From NCBI RefSeq assembly GCF_010993745.1, contig NZ_WOTN01000002.1:1612001-1676000 (forward strand): a stretch of 64,000 nucleotides of DNA, given 5' to 3'. Within the stretch, counting starts at the first letter, position 1; each line of letters begins with the position of its first letter. Under the pieces are notes generated by a model. That model was not told the DNA's origin. It saw nothing but the letters and a program-made list of their open reading frames with translations, and made no database searches. The DNA comes from Fodinicola acaciae (GTDB taxonomy: Bacteria > Actinomycetota > Actinomycetes > Mycobacteriales > HKI-0501). Below are positions 48,182-57,561 of this stretch, piece by piece. The translations under genes and the position numbers were made by a program.

Positions 48182-49564
48182 TCAGACGCCTGTCGTCGCG
48201 GCGATCCGGCCGTTTTTCGCCGCGGTCGCCAGCGCCTCGTGGTCGGCCTCCGTGCGGTCGGCGTACGCGACCGCGAAGGTCTCGGTCGCCTTGTCGAACG
48301 CGTCGCCGTCCTTGCCGGCACCGAGATAAGCGTGCAGCAGCTTGGCATCGACCGACATGCAGTGCGCGCGACCGAGCACCGCGCCGGTGATGCGCGCGTA
48401 GTCATCGAGCTGGTGCGCCTTCAGCAGCGCCGGATCCACGCTGCCTTTCATATCGCGGAACTGGCGGACGAGATAGGGCCGGTCGTCGATCGTCGTCCAG
48501 CCGAGCAGGATGTCGTTGACGGTCTGCATCCAGCGCTGGCCGCGGATGATCCGCTCGCCCTGGTGATCATACGGGCCGGGATCGGTCCACGGCGCCAGAG
48601 CGCTCGTCCGAGCCTCCTTGACCTGCAGGATCAGCACGTCGTCGTCGCCACCGTTGCCATGCAGCAGCACAACGTAGCCGCGGTTGCCGACGCTGCCGAG
48701 ACCGCTGACCCGGAAGGCGACGTCGGCCACCGCGAACCGGCCGAGCAGGAAGCGCAGCTCCGGTCCGAGGCCGGCCGCGTACGTCCCAAGACCGCCGAGG
48801 ATGCCGTCGCGCTCCTCGCCGTGCACGCGCCGCAGGATCGGCGGGTCCTCGACGAAGTGGAACTGGTCCGTACGCGGCCGCTGCGCGAACTTCGTCGCCG
48901 CGCGGTGGCTGGTGTTCTTGCGCGCTTTCTTCGACACGCGCTCAAAAGTGTCCTCAAGATCGTCCAGGTCGAAGTGGCCGAGCGTGGTCTCGTCGTTGGT
49001 GACATACCAACCGTCCATGGTCGGCAGCGTCGCGATCTCGTGCACGGCGGCGCGATACGTACGCGCGGCGTGGCGTGCGGCCTTGCGGCACGCGTCGTCG
49101 TCGGCGCCGGCCTCGCGACCGGCGACGACCAGGCTGGTGGCCAGCCGGCGCAGGTCCCATTCCCACGGACCGCGTACGGTCTCGTCGAAGTCGTTGAGGT
49201 CGAAGACCAGCCGCCGCTCCGGGGAGGCGTAGAGGCCGAAGTTGGCGGCGTGCGCGTCGCCGCAGATCTGCACGTCGACGCCGGTCTTCGGCGCTGTCGC
49301 CAGGTCGGCCGCCATCAGCGCCGCCGAGCCGCGCAGGAAGGCGAACGGCGAGCTGATCATCCGGCCGACGCGTACGGCGGCCAGGTCGGTCAGCCGCTCC
49401 GCGTTGGTCCGCTCGGTGATCGCCACCGGATCGGCGCCGGTGCGGTCCGGCAGCACGGCGTGCCGGTCGTGCGGACACGACTCGCGCAGCTTCTCGCCGG
49501 CCGCGCGGACTTGGTCAGGATCGATATGGACGGAGAAGGGATTCGCTTGGGTCACCTCTGGCAC
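48182..49564 (-). CDS. DUF2252 family protein
   Basis: 460 residues, the family's usual length. The DUF2252 signature is VQICGDAHAANFGLYASPERRLVFDLNDFDETVRGPWEWDLRRLATSL, followed by YVVLLHGNGGDDDVLILQVKEA and AGAVLGRAHC-type blocks (ITGAVLGRAHCMS). The GDAHxxNF and DxNDFDE motifs resemble aminoglycoside-phosphotransferase-type kinases, so it may phosphorylate something, but no substrate is known. GTG start at 49564. Probably heads the DUF2252-AraC-thioesterase run. Confidence 0.93.
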   Translation of the reverse strand: MPEVTQANPFSVHIDPDQVRAAGEKLRESCPHDRHAVLPDRTGADPVAITERTNAERLTDLAAVRVGRMISSPFAFLRGSAALMAADLATAPKTGVDVQICGDAHAANFGLYASPERRLVFDLNDFDETVRGPWEWDLRRLATSLVVAGREAGADDDACRKAARHAARTYRAAVHEIATLPTMDGWYVTNDETTLGHFDLDDLEDTFERVSKKARKNTSHRAATKFAQRPRTDQFHFVEDPPILRRVHGEERDGILGGLGTYAAGLGPELRFLLGRFAVADVAFRVSGLGSVGNRGYVVLLHGNGGDDDVLILQVKEARTSALAPWTDPGPYDHQGERIIRGQRWMQTVNDILLGWTTIDDRPYLVRQFRDMKGSVDPALLKAHQLDDYARITGAVLGRAHCMSVDAKLLHAYLGAGKDGDAFDKATETFAVAYADRTEADHEALATAAKNGRIAATTGV

Positions 49565-49597
49565 GTTATAACCCCGCGGCGACAGTCCGCGGCCGAT

Positions 49598-50350
49598 TCA
49601 CCTCGGCGGCAGCCGGTGTGAGATCTCGCGGGTCAGCGCTGAGGCAGCGGTGCGGACGGCCGGTGCGAGTCGCTCCGCGTCCAGCCGGCGCGCGTTGCCG
49701 GTGATCGAGATCGCCGCCACGATCCGCCGCCGGCTGTCGAAGATCGGCGCCGCGACCGCCGACACGCCGACTTCAGCCTCCTCGTGATTGACCCCGTAGC
49801 CGCGCTCCACGACCCGCGCCAGGTCACGTTGCAGCAGGCCAGGCATCACGATCGTGCGCGGTGTGTGCCTGGTCAGGCCGGCGCTGACCGCCTGCCGAAA
49901 CCACTCCGGCGGACCGAGCGCGAGGAAGGTCTTGCCGGTCGCCGTGCAGTGCACCGGCATCCGGCCGCCGGCACCGGACAGGATCGGCGTCGACCGGTGG
50001 CCGTTCAGCTTTTCCACGAACAGTGTGTGTACGCCGTCCGGCACCGCCAGGTGAATGTTTTCGTGCGTGGCCTCGTAAAGATCCTCCAGATACGGCAGCG
50101 CCGCCTCACGCAGGTCGCGCCGCCGCGGCACCCGGTGGCCGAGCTCGAACAGCTTCATGCCGAGCCGATAGCCGCCGGCCGTGCGCTCCACGCCACCCCA
50201 CTCGGCCAGGCCGTTGACCAGCCGGTGTGCGGTGGGTTTGGGCAGGCCGGTGCGCGCGGCCAGCTGCGCGAGCGTCAGCTCGGTGTCCGCCTCGCCGAAC
50301 GCGTCGAGCAGCAGGAGACCACGAGCCAGCACCGACTTCGGCAGCTCCAT
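49598..50350 (-). CDS. IclR-family transcriptional regulator
   Basis: 250 residues. Winged helix (SVLARGLLLLDAFGEADTELTLAQLAARTGLPKPTAHRLVNGLAEWGGVERTAGGYRLGMKLFELGHR) and an effector domain (GRMPVHCTATGKTFLALG ... ERGYGVNHEEAEVGVSAVAAPIFD). Located 12 bases after the decarboxylase gene on the same strand, it probably controls this catabolic locus and perhaps the divergent transporter operon. Confidence 0.94.
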   Translation of the reverse strand: MELPKSVLARGLLLLDAFGEADTELTLAQLAARTGLPKPTAHRLVNGLAEWGGVERTAGGYRLGMKLFELGHRVPRRRDLREAALPYLEDLYEATHENIHLAVPDGVHTLFVEKLNGHRSTPILSGAGGRMPVHCTATGKTFLALGPPEWFRQAVSAGLTRHTPRTIVMPGLLQRDLARVVERGYGVNHEEAEVGVSAVAAPIFDSRRRIVAAISITGNARRLDAERLAPAVRTAASALTREISHRLPPR

Positions 50351-50362
50351 CCGTCGATGATG

Positions 50363-51940
50363 CTACTGGCGGCGGTGGCTTGTCACCGGAACGTCGACCA
50401 ACAGCGGACCGTCGCGCCGAATCGCGGCGCGCAGCTCGTCGGTGTCGGCGACTCGTACGGACGGAATGCCGAAAAAGGCCGCGGCGGTCGTCCAGTCCAG
50501 CCCTCCGAGCGTCAGGCCGGTGTATTCGCCGAGCTGCGTCGACCTGCTCTTGTCGCGGTCCAGCGTTTCCTTGAGCGTGCGGTATTCGCCGTTGTTGATC
50601 ACCACAAACGTCACCGGCACGGCGTAACGCGCCGCGCTCCACAGTCCCTGCAGGCCGAACATCGTGCAACCGTCGCCGAGCACCGCGACCACCGGCCGGT
50701 CCGGCGCGCCGAGTTTCGTACCGATGGCCGCGCCGACTCCCCAGCCGAGGCCGCCGCCGATCGTGTGGACGTACGACCGGGGCCGGTCCTGCCGGAGCAC
50801 CTGGCGCAGGTGTACGCCGGCGGTGATCGCCTCCTCGACCACCACCACGTCTTTCGGTAGTGCCGCAACGATCGCGCGTACGGCCGTGAGTGGATCGATC
50901 GGCGCGTCGGCTTTCGCTACTTCTATCGCTGCTTGTGCCTTATGTGGTTTTGGTTGTGATGATGGCAAAAGCTCGGCGATGGCGGCGAGCGACGGTGCGA
51001 GTCCACCGACCAGTCCGGCGCGTACGGCGAAATTCCGGCCGATCTCGGCGGCATCGGTGTCCAGCTGGACAACCGTCGCGCCGTCCGGGATCGGCGAGCC
51101 GGGTGTGTAGTGGTGCGGCATGAATGCGTGGCAGCCGACGATCAGCACGACGTCGTATGGACTCAGGGCCGCGCGGATCGCCGCGTTGGTCGGAGTCAGC
51201 GGACCGGCGAAAAGCGGATGGTTGCCGGGAAAGTTGACGCCGTCGTTCATCGGCTGGTGATAGACGTGCGCGTCGAGCGCCTCGGCGACCGCCACCAGCT
51301 CGTCGACAGCGTCGTCGCGGCCGACGCCGTCACCGGCCACGATCACCGGATTTCGCGCATTCTTGAGGATTTCCGTGGCATCGGCGACCTCGGCGGCCGC
51401 GAACGGCGCGACCGTGGAGCGGCCCGGCACCTGCACCGAGGTCTGCTCGGCGAGCAGATCCATCGGGATGGAAAGGAAAACCGGTCCGGTCGGCGGCTGC
51501 GTGGCCAAGGCGAAGGCGCGCCGCAGCGCTGTCGGCAGATCGTAGGCGTGCTGCACCTCGTACGCGTGTTTCACCGCAGCGGAAGCCAAACCGACCAGGT
51601 CGCCGGACAACATCGGGTCCTGCAACCGGTGCCGGCGGTCCTGTTGGCCGGCGGTGACGACCATCGGCGTACGCGACCGGCTCGCGTTCAGCAGGCCGAT
51701 CAGGCCGTTGGCGACGCCGGCGGCCACATGCAGGTTGACGAAGGACGGCCGGCGGGTCGCTCGCGCATAGCCGTCGGCCATCGAAACCGCCGACAACTCC
51801 TGCAATGCGAGCAGATACTCGAAGTCCGGGTTGCCGGCGAGTGCGTCGATCAGCGGCAGCTCGGTCGTACCCGGATTGCCGAAGATCCGGTCGACGCCTT
51901 CCTCGCGCAGGATCTGGAACAGCGCTTCAATCGGTGTCAC
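50363..51940 (-). CDS. Benzoylformate decarboxylase-like ThDP enzyme
   Basis: 525 residues. ThDP fold: RIFGNPGTTELPLIDAL, cofactor Glu in [40 protein letters not shown], and the metal motif LGDGCTMFGLQGLWSAARY ... INNGEYRTL. By comparison with Pseudomonas benzoylformate decarboxylase, its His70 (NLH) and His281 (MPHHYTPGSP) are kept, but the active-site Ser26 position is Thr (NPGTTE). A 2-keto-acid decarboxylase with a different side chain is likely. GTG start with GGGAAGGA upstream, 18 bases after the SDR gene. Confidence 0.88.
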   Translation of the reverse strand: MTPIEALFQILREEGVDRIFGNPGTTELPLIDALAGNPDFEYLLALQELSAVSMADGYARATRRPSFVNLHVAAGVANGLIGLLNASRSRTPMVVTAGQQDRRHRLQDPMLSGDLVGLASAAVKHAYEVQHAYDLPTALRRAFALATQPPTGPVFLSIPMDLLAEQTSVQVPGRSTVAPFAAAEVADATEILKNARNPVIVAGDGVGRDDAVDELVAVAEALDAHVYHQPMNDGVNFPGNHPLFAGPLTPTNAAIRAALSPYDVVLIVGCHAFMPHHYTPGSPIPDGATVVQLDTDAAEIGRNFAVRAGLVGGLAPSLAAIAELLPSSQPKPHKAQAAIEVAKADAPIDPLTAVRAIVAALPKDVVVVEEAITAGVHLRQVLRQDRPRSYVHTIGGGLGWGVGAAIGTKLGAPDRPVVAVLGDGCTMFGLQGLWSAARYAVPVTFVVINNGEYRTLKETLDRDKSRSTQLGEYTGLTLGGLDWTTAAAFFGIPSVRVADTDELRAAIRRDGPLLVDVPVTSHRRQ

Positions 51941-51958
51941 GGCGGTCCTTCCCAGACG

Positions 51959-52699
51959 CTAGACGAAAGCGGAGCCGCCATCGACGTTAATCGTCTGTCC
52001 GGTCAGAAAACCGCTGCCGTCGGCGCAGACGTAGAGCAGAGTGGAGATCAGGTCCGCCGGGCTTTCGGTGCGGGGGATCGCCTGCATCGCGCGTACGCGC
52101 TCAAACCCGCCGTCCGCGCCGGTCGTACGCGCCGCTGTCTCGGTCGACGCGAGACCCGGTGAGATCGCGTTCACGGTGATGCCGTCGGCGCCGACGGCGT
52201 TGGCCAGAGCCCGGGTGAAACCGACCAGGCCGGCCTTGGATGTCGTGTATGCCACCAAATCCGGCGGTCCGAGAAAGACGACCGCCGACACGATGTTGAC
52301 GATCCGGCCCCAGCCGGACGCCTTCAGATGCGGCAGGGCCGCGCCGGTCACCAGAAACGGACCGTCCAGGTTGAGCCGCATGATCCGGTGCCAGTCGTCG
52401 ATGGTCGTCTTCTCGAACGGGATCGGCGGATAGATCCCCGCGTTGTTGACGACGATGTGCACCGCGCCGAATTTCCTTATGACGGCCGCGATCGCCGCCC
52501 GCACCTGGGCAGGCTCGGTGACATCTGCCTTGACCGGCAGGAACTCGCCGCCGGTGTGCGCGATCCGCTCGGCCGTCTCGGCCTGGTCGGCGATGTCCCA
52601 GCCGGCGACCGGATATCCACGCGCCGCCAGCGCGACGGCGAACTCCTGGCCGAGTCCACGCGCGGCACCGGTGACGACCGCGATCCGGTTGGTCTGCAT
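51959..52699 (-). CDS. Short-chain dehydrogenase/reductase
   Basis: 246 residues from the ATG at 52699. Classical SDR: VVTGAARGLGQEFA cofactor motif, NNAG, catalytic Ser in IVNIVSAVVF, Tyr and Lys in YTTSKAGLVGF, and C-terminal GQTINVDGGSAFV. First of SDR-decarboxylase-IclR. Probably oxidises the sugar or hydroxy acid imported by the divergent ABC transporter, by inference from position. Confidence 0.92.
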   Translation of the reverse strand: MQTNRIAVVTGAARGLGQEFAVALAARGYPVAGWDIADQAETAERIAHTGGEFLPVKADVTEPAQVRAAIAAVIRKFGAVHIVVNNAGIYPPIPFEKTTIDDWHRIMRLNLDGPFLVTGAALPHLKASGWGRIVNIVSAVVFLGPPDLVAYTTSKAGLVGFTRALANAVGADGITVNAISPGLASTETAARTTGADGGFERVRAMQAIPRTESPADLISTLLYVCADGSGFLTGQTINVDGGSAFV

Positions 52700-52802
52700 G
52701 CGGCCAGCCTGAAACGTCCGGGATGTCGCGGACAAGAGTGGCGTTTCTTTCAGTGAAACGCGCGCCTTGCCGGTCGCGTCCGCAGCCTCGACGCTGACGC
52801 CT

Positions 52803-53804
52803 GTGACGCACGCCGCAAACCGAAGCCGCTCGCTCGGCATGCTGCGCGACCAGCTCGGTGTGGTCGTCGTCCTGGTCATCCTGGTGGCCGCCGTCGGCAT
52901 CGCCCAGCCAAACTTCCTGCGTACGTCCAACCTGCTCTCCACGGTGCAGGGATCGGTCTACGTCGGCCTGATGGCGGCCGGCATGGTTTTCGCTTTGGCG
53001 ATGCGGGAAGTCGACCTGTCCGTCGGTGGCACGTACGCGCTGACGGTCGTCGTCGGAGCGGTGTTGATCCGCGACGGGTTCTCGCCGTGGGTCGCGATGC
53101 TGGTCATTCTCGCCCTGGCCGCGCTGCTCGGTGCCGGCAACGGCGTGGTCACCACGTATCTGCAGTTGCCGTCCTTCATCGTCACGTTGGCCAGTTCGTT
53201 GCTTTTCCGCGGCGTCGCGCTGGCGATGGCCAACGGCAAGCAGATCAGTGGCCTGCCGCAGGACCACCCGTTTTTCGCCGTACTCGGCGGAAACGTCGCC
53301 GGAGTGCCGGCGTCGATCTGGATCCTGCTGATCGCCACGGTGGTTTTGGCGGTGTTGTTCGCGAAAACGCGGTTTGGCGCGCGCGTACGCGCGGTCGGCT
53401 CGAATCCGGACGCGGCGCGGTTCAGTGGGCTCCCGATCGCGCGTACGCGCATCTTGGCACTCGGCCTGTCCGGCCTGATGGCCGGCGTCGCCGGCGTGCT
53501 CGGGCTGGCTTTCTACACGGCCGGCGATCCGACCATCGGCGGTGGCTACGAGCTGACCGCGATCGCCGCCTGCATCATCGGCGGCACACCGCTGGCCGGC
53601 GGCCGCGGATCGGTGCCTGGTGCGGTGATCGGCAACCTGATCCTGTCGACGGTGGCGGCCAGCCTGGTGTTCTTCCAGGTGCCGATCAACTGGACGACCT
53701 TTGCCACCGGTGCGGTGATCCTGATCGCCGTCGCGTTCGACAGCGTGTTGCGCCGCCGCGGCTTTTCCTGGTTTCGCAGGCAAAACTCCGGGAGGACGGA
53801 ATGA
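52803..53804 (+). CDS. Ribose-type ABC transporter permease
   Basis: About 333 residues (start uncertain; TTG 52767, GTG 52803 and ATG 52839 are all possible, and none has a strong ribosome site). RbsC/BPD_transp_2 fold with 8-10 membrane segments and family blocks DLSVGGTYALTVVVGAVLI, LPSFIVTLASSLLFRGVALAMANGKQI, RAVGSNPDAARFSGLPI and AIAACIIGGTPLAGGRGSVPGAVIG. Only one permease gene is present, so it would form a homodimer. Its stop overlaps the binding-protein ATG. Confidence 0.92.
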   Translation: MTHAANRSRSLGMLRDQLGVVVVLVILVAAVGIAQPNFLRTSNLLSTVQGSVYVGLMAAGMVFALAMREVDLSVGGTYALTVVVGAVLIRDGFSPWVAMLVILALAALLGAGNGVVTTYLQLPSFIVTLASSLLFRGVALAMANGKQISGLPQDHPFFAVLGGNVAGVPASIWILLIATVVLAVLFAKTRFGARVRAVGSNPDAARFSGLPIARTRILALGLSGLMAGVAGVLGLAFYTAGDPTIGGGYELTAIAACIIGGTPLAGGRGSVPGAVIGNLILSTVAASLVFFQVPINWTTFATGAVILIAVAFDSVLRRRGFSWFRRQNSGRTE

Positions 53805-54847
53805 ACCGGAAAGCGACCGTCGCCGTGGTCATGGCGTGCGTGCTGTTCGCGGCCGGATGCGGTGGATCCGGTGGTGCGTCCGGAAAGCTCAGCATGGGGA
53901 TCGTGGTCGCCAACATCAGCCTGAACTTCGGCCACGAGATGGCGCAAGGTGCCACGCTGGCCGCGCAGCACGAAGGCGGTGTGGACTTCAAGGCGGTCGG
54001 CCCGCCGAACACCGATGGTCCGGCGGAGGTGCAGCTTTTCCAGAATCTCACGACGACCTCGCCGGACGGCATCATCGTGATGAACCTGGATCCGCCGCTG
54101 TTCACCAGGCCGGAGTCGCAGGCCATCGACAAGGGCATCCCGGTGTTGGCGCTGGACACCGCGCCACTCAGCGGCAGCAAGGTGAGTTTCTACGTAGGAA
54201 ACGACAACTACGATCTGGGTGCGCAGCTGGCGCAGGAGGCGATCAAGCGGCTGCCGAAGAATCCGACCGGCCAGGTCGTTGTCGGCGTACCGAATCCCGG
54301 CACGCCGGTGCTGGACTCGCGCGCTCTCGGCATCAAGGAGACTTTTGCCAAGCTGGCGCCAAATGTGCAGGTGCTCGGACCGTTCCAGACCTACAGTGAC
54401 CCGAACCAGAACTACACCGCGTGGAGTGCGTTGGTGCACGCACATCCGCAGGCGCTGGCGTTTCTCGGGGTCGGCGACGCGGACAGCTACGACCTGGCCA
54501 AGATCAAGCAGACCGAGAAGGGAAGATATCTGGTCGCCGGCACCGATGTCGACGCGCAGACGCTGCGATATGTGAAGGCCGGCGTGGACTTCGTGACGAT
54601 CGATCCGGAGCATTTCCTGAAGGGCTACATCGCTGGCGCACTGCTGGTCCGGTTGCGCAAGGCCGGCAAGCCGTTGCCGCAGGGATGGCTGCGGATGCCG
54701 GGTCTGGTGGTCGACCAGTCCAATGTGGACAAGGTGATCGCCAGGGAGAAGTCGCCGCAGGCCGCGTACGCGTTCTACAAGCCGCAGATCGACCAGATTC
54801 TCGGCGACCAGGCGGCATACCTGAAACCGCTGACCTCGGCGCGCTGA
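53801..54847 (+). CDS. Ribose-type ABC transporter substrate-binding lipoprotein
   Basis: 348 residues with ACVLFAAGC as a lipoprotein signal (Cys20). Periplasmic-binding fold type I (LSMGIVVANISLNFGHEMAQGATLAAQ; TTSPDGIIVMNLDP; GIPVLALDTAP; VGNDNYDLGAQLAQEAIKRL; GVGDADSYDLAKIKQ; VAGTDVDAQTLRYVKAG). Binds a sugar, polyol or related small molecule on the outer membrane face. GGGAGGA precedes the ATG. The ligand is unknown. Confidence 0.93.
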   Translation: MNRKATVAVVMACVLFAAGCGGSGGASGKLSMGIVVANISLNFGHEMAQGATLAAQHEGGVDFKAVGPPNTDGPAEVQLFQNLTTTSPDGIIVMNLDPPLFTRPESQAIDKGIPVLALDTAPLSGSKVSFYVGNDNYDLGAQLAQEAIKRLPKNPTGQVVVGVPNPGTPVLDSRALGIKETFAKLAPNVQVLGPFQTYSDPNQNYTAWSALVHAHPQALAFLGVGDADSYDLAKIKQTEKGRYLVAGTDVDAQTLRYVKAGVDFVTIDPEHFLKGYIAGALLVRLRKAGKPLPQGWLRMPGLVVDQSNVDKVIAREKSPQAAYAFYKPQIDQILGDQAAYLKPLTSAR

Positions 54848-54848
54848 C

Positions 54849-56315
54849 ATGGTCGTGCTGGCCGCCAGCGGGATCGTCAAACGCTATGGCGGTGTGACCG
54901 CGCTGGACAATGTGGACATCCGGTTGCGTCAGGGCGAAGTGCACGGACTGGTCGGTGAGAATGGCGCCGGAAAGTCCACGCTCGTACAGGTGCTGTGCGG
55001 TGTCACCCGGCCGGACCGCGGCACCATCGAGCTGGACGGCGAGCCGGTCACGTTTGCCAACGCCCGCCGTGCCGCGGCCAACGGTGTGGCCATCGTTTCG
55101 CAGGAACTGAGCCTGTTTCCCGACCTGACCGTGCCGGAAAACCTGTTTCCGCACGACCTGCCGGTCTTCCTGCGGCCGCGGCGGATGGAGCGAGCCGCGC
55201 GACCGGTCCTCGACGAGCTCGGTCTGGACGTGCCAGCACGCGCTCGGGTCGGCACGCTGAGTCTGGCCGACCAGCAGTTGCTGGAGATCGCACGCGCGTT
55301 GCTGCAGAATCCCCGCGTACTCATCCTGGACGAGCCGACTTCGGCGCTGCCGAAGGAATCCGTCGACCGACTGGAGGCGGTCATCCGTACGCTCGCCGCT
55401 CGCGGCATCGCCGTGCTCTACATTTCGCACTTTTTGGAGGAAGTGCTGCGGTTCGCCGACCGTATCACGGTTTTTCGCGATGGTCACACGGTTGTCGACG
55501 GCGCCGAGACCGGCACGGTCACTCTCGACAACCTGGTCGCCGCGATGCTCGGCGGAAGTGTCGCCGCAGCTGAGATCGTGCGCTCGTCGAAGGTCGGCGC
55601 AGTGACCGTACGCTTCGACCACGTCAGCGTTTCCGGCTATCTGGACGACATCTCTTTCACCGCCGCGGAAGGCGAGATCGTCGGCCTGGCCGGCCTGCAG
55701 GGCGCCGGGCACCTGACCGCACTGGAGGTCCTATGTGGACGGACCGCCGTCACGTCGGGATCGGTGTGGCCGGCATCGCGCTCGTTGCGCGCCGCCGTAC
55801 GATCCGGCGTCGCCTTTGTCTCCAGCGACCGCAAGCGTTACGGGCTGATGATGGACAAGCCGGTCTGGCAGAACGTCAGCGCGGTAAGCTGGCTCGGCAT
55901 CGGTCGCGGCGGTTGGTGGCTGAACCGTGGCCGGTTGACTCGTGTGGCGACCGAGCATGGCCAGCGCCTCGGCATCCGCGCCACCGCCGACGCCGTGACG
56001 GCGAGCCTTTCCGGTGGGAACCAACAGAAAGTCGTCTTCGCCAAGTGGCTCGTCGCGGATCCGTCGGTAATAGTCCTCGACGACCCAACCCGCGGTGTCG
56101 ACGTTGGCGCTCGCGCGGAGATGCATGCCGTGACGGCTCGTCTTGCGGCGGACGGGAAGACGGTGTTGTTGGCGTCCAGTGACCTGACTGAGTTGGTGGA
56201 GCTTTGTCAGCGCGTGTTGGTTTTCCAGCGGGGACGGTTGGTGGATGAGCTGGCGGGGCAGAGGCTGAGTGAGCAGGAACTGAGTGTGGCAATGAATGCC
56301 GGATTCGCGAGTTGA
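54849..56315 (+). CDS. Ribose-type ABC transporter ATP-binding protein
   Basis: 488 residues, two fused nucleotide-binding halves as in RbsA. First half: Walker A GENGAGKST, SQELSLFPDLTVPENLF, signature LSLADQQLLEIARAL and Walker B LILDEPTSAL. Second half: degenerate Walker A (GLQGAGHLT), SDRKRYGLMMDKPVWQN, signature LSGGNQQKVVFAKWL and IVLDDPTRGVDVGAR. The loss of the second Walker A is normal in this family. One base separates it from the binding-protein stop. Confidence 0.93.
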   Translation: MVVLAASGIVKRYGGVTALDNVDIRLRQGEVHGLVGENGAGKSTLVQVLCGVTRPDRGTIELDGEPVTFANARRAAANGVAIVSQELSLFPDLTVPENLFPHDLPVFLRPRRMERAARPVLDELGLDVPARARVGTLSLADQQLLEIARALLQNPRVLILDEPTSALPKESVDRLEAVIRTLAARGIAVLYISHFLEEVLRFADRITVFRDGHTVVDGAETGTVTLDNLVAAMLGGSVAAAEIVRSSKVGAVTVRFDHVSVSGYLDDISFTAAEGEIVGLAGLQGAGHLTALEVLCGRTAVTSGSVWPASRSLRAAVRSGVAFVSSDRKRYGLMMDKPVWQNVSAVSWLGIGRGGWWLNRGRLTRVATEHGQRLGIRATADAVTASLSGGNQQKVVFAKWLVADPSVIVLDDPTRGVDVGARAEMHAVTARLAADGKTVLLASSDLTELVELCQRVLVFQRGRLVDELAGQRLSEQELSVAMNAGFAS

Positions 56316-56332
56316 GCCGAGGAGAATGGCTG

Positions 56333-56554
56333 GTGACCAACGCGCGGCTCACCGACCGCGAGCTGAGCCAGCTCGGCAAACAGGTGCACGGCTGGATGCG
56401 CCGCGGCATCCAGCCCTTCCATACCGAGAACGATGGTGATGTGCTGTTTGCCATGACGACCGACGAGGTGGACCTGACCGGAGTCGAGCCGACCGGCCTC
56501 GGCGCGCTGGCGTCCGAGCTGGCGTGGGACGCGATTCTGTGTGGTGCGGCATGA
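56333..56554 (+). pseudogene. C-terminal remnant of a P1 (S58/DmpA) family peptidase
   Basis: A 73-residue frame starting at a GTG with GAGGAG seven bases upstream. It reads VTNARLTDRELSQLGKQVHGWMRRGIQPFHTENDGDVLFAMTT..., then GLGALASELAWDAILCG. This matches the last roughly 70 residues of P1 aminopeptidases/D-esterases (TNA-L ... AHDGLARAI-P-HT-FDGD-FALAT). The N-terminal nucleophile Ser and most of the enzyme are absent. It keeps a ribosome site and ATGA coupling to the next gene, so it could be translated. A remnant is the likelier reading. Confidence 0.65.
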
Positions 56555-57561
56555 GTTTCCCGGTGACCGACCTGACCGGACGCGCGTTCGGTGAACGCTG
56601 GCACGCCGACATCCACGCGACCGTCGCCGGCTATGCGGAGCTTTTCGCCGCGCACAAGGCGAAACGCGTGCGCGTGTGGAGTGAACAGGCGTTGGCGGCG
56701 ATCGATGCCTGGTCACCGGATCTCGCGACCGAGATCCGCGACATCGCGGCCGGTGCCGGGTTGGAAGCGTGGCAGGTCGCGTCGCTCAACGCGCGTACGG
56801 AGATTTTGGCCGCGGCGCGGGTAAGCGGCGTTGGCGAGTGCTCGACGGCGGTGCTGCTGGACCCGGTGCCGCGGACGATCCAGACCTGGGACTGGGTCGA
56901 CAGGCTCAGTTTCACGCCGGTTTTGTGGCACTTCGGCAAGGTGCGGACCTTCACCGAGTTTGGTGTGCTGGCAAAGATCGGCCTGAACGCCAACGGTCTC
57001 GGCCTACATTTCAACATCCTGGAACACGTCTCGGACAGCGACCAGATCGGCGTGCCGGTGCACGTGCTGGCGCGGCGGATCCTCGACGAGGCCGCCACGG
57101 TCGCCGAGGCGGTCGACATCGTACGGTCGGCGCGCACGTCCGCATCGACCGCGATCACCGTGGTGACCGGGAAAGAGGCCGCGACGATCGAAGTCTCACC
57201 GGCTGGGATTGGCGTCGTGCCGGCGCGGGACGGTGTTTTGTTGCACTGCAACCACTTCCTGGATGACGCGCTGGCCGACGGCGAGCGGCTCGGGCCGGTG
57301 CGGCCGGGGACCTACGACCGGCTGGCCTATCTGCGCGAGCACGCCGACGACCTGCGTACGGACGACATGACCAAGCGTGCGACCGCGATGCTCAGCCACC
57401 GGCCGGCGGCCCCGGTCTGCGCGCATCCGGAGCCGGACGTGCCGTTCCAGGAGCGCTGGGAGTCGGTCGCGACGATCAGCCTCGACCTGGCCAACGGCCG
57501 GCTGCTGGCACATCAGGGCGGTCCGTGCCGCGTACGACCGTCCACCTGGCAGGTCATCTGA
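56551..57561 (+). CDS. C45 family acyltransferase/peptidase (penicillin acyltransferase-like)
   Basis: 336 residues. Ntn-hydrolase related to acyl-CoA:6-aminopenicillanic acid acyltransferase; the self-processing nucleophile is Cys97 in VGECSTAVLLD. Conserved RTEIL, TWDWVDRLSF, ARTSASTAITVVTGKEAATIEVSP and LLHCNHFLD follow. Known members cut or make amide bonds on small acyl amino compounds. As the last gene of the sugar-type ABC operon it suggests that the imported compound carries an amide or acyl group. Ends overlapping the convergent AraC gene by 8 bases. Confidence 0.88.
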   Translation: MSFPVTDLTGRAFGERWHADIHATVAGYAELFAAHKAKRVRVWSEQALAAIDAWSPDLATEIRDIAAGAGLEAWQVASLNARTEILAAARVSGVGECSTAVLLDPVPRTIQTWDWVDRLSFTPVLWHFGKVRTFTEFGVLAKIGLNANGLGLHFNILEHVSDSDQIGVPVHVLARRILDEAATVAEAVDIVRSARTSASTAITVVTGKEAATIEVSPAGIGVVPARDGVLLHCNHFLDDALADGERLGPVRPGTYDRLAYLREHADDLRTDDMTKRATAMLSHRPAAPVCAHPEPDVPFQERWESVATISLDLANGRLLAHQGGPCRVRPSTWQVI

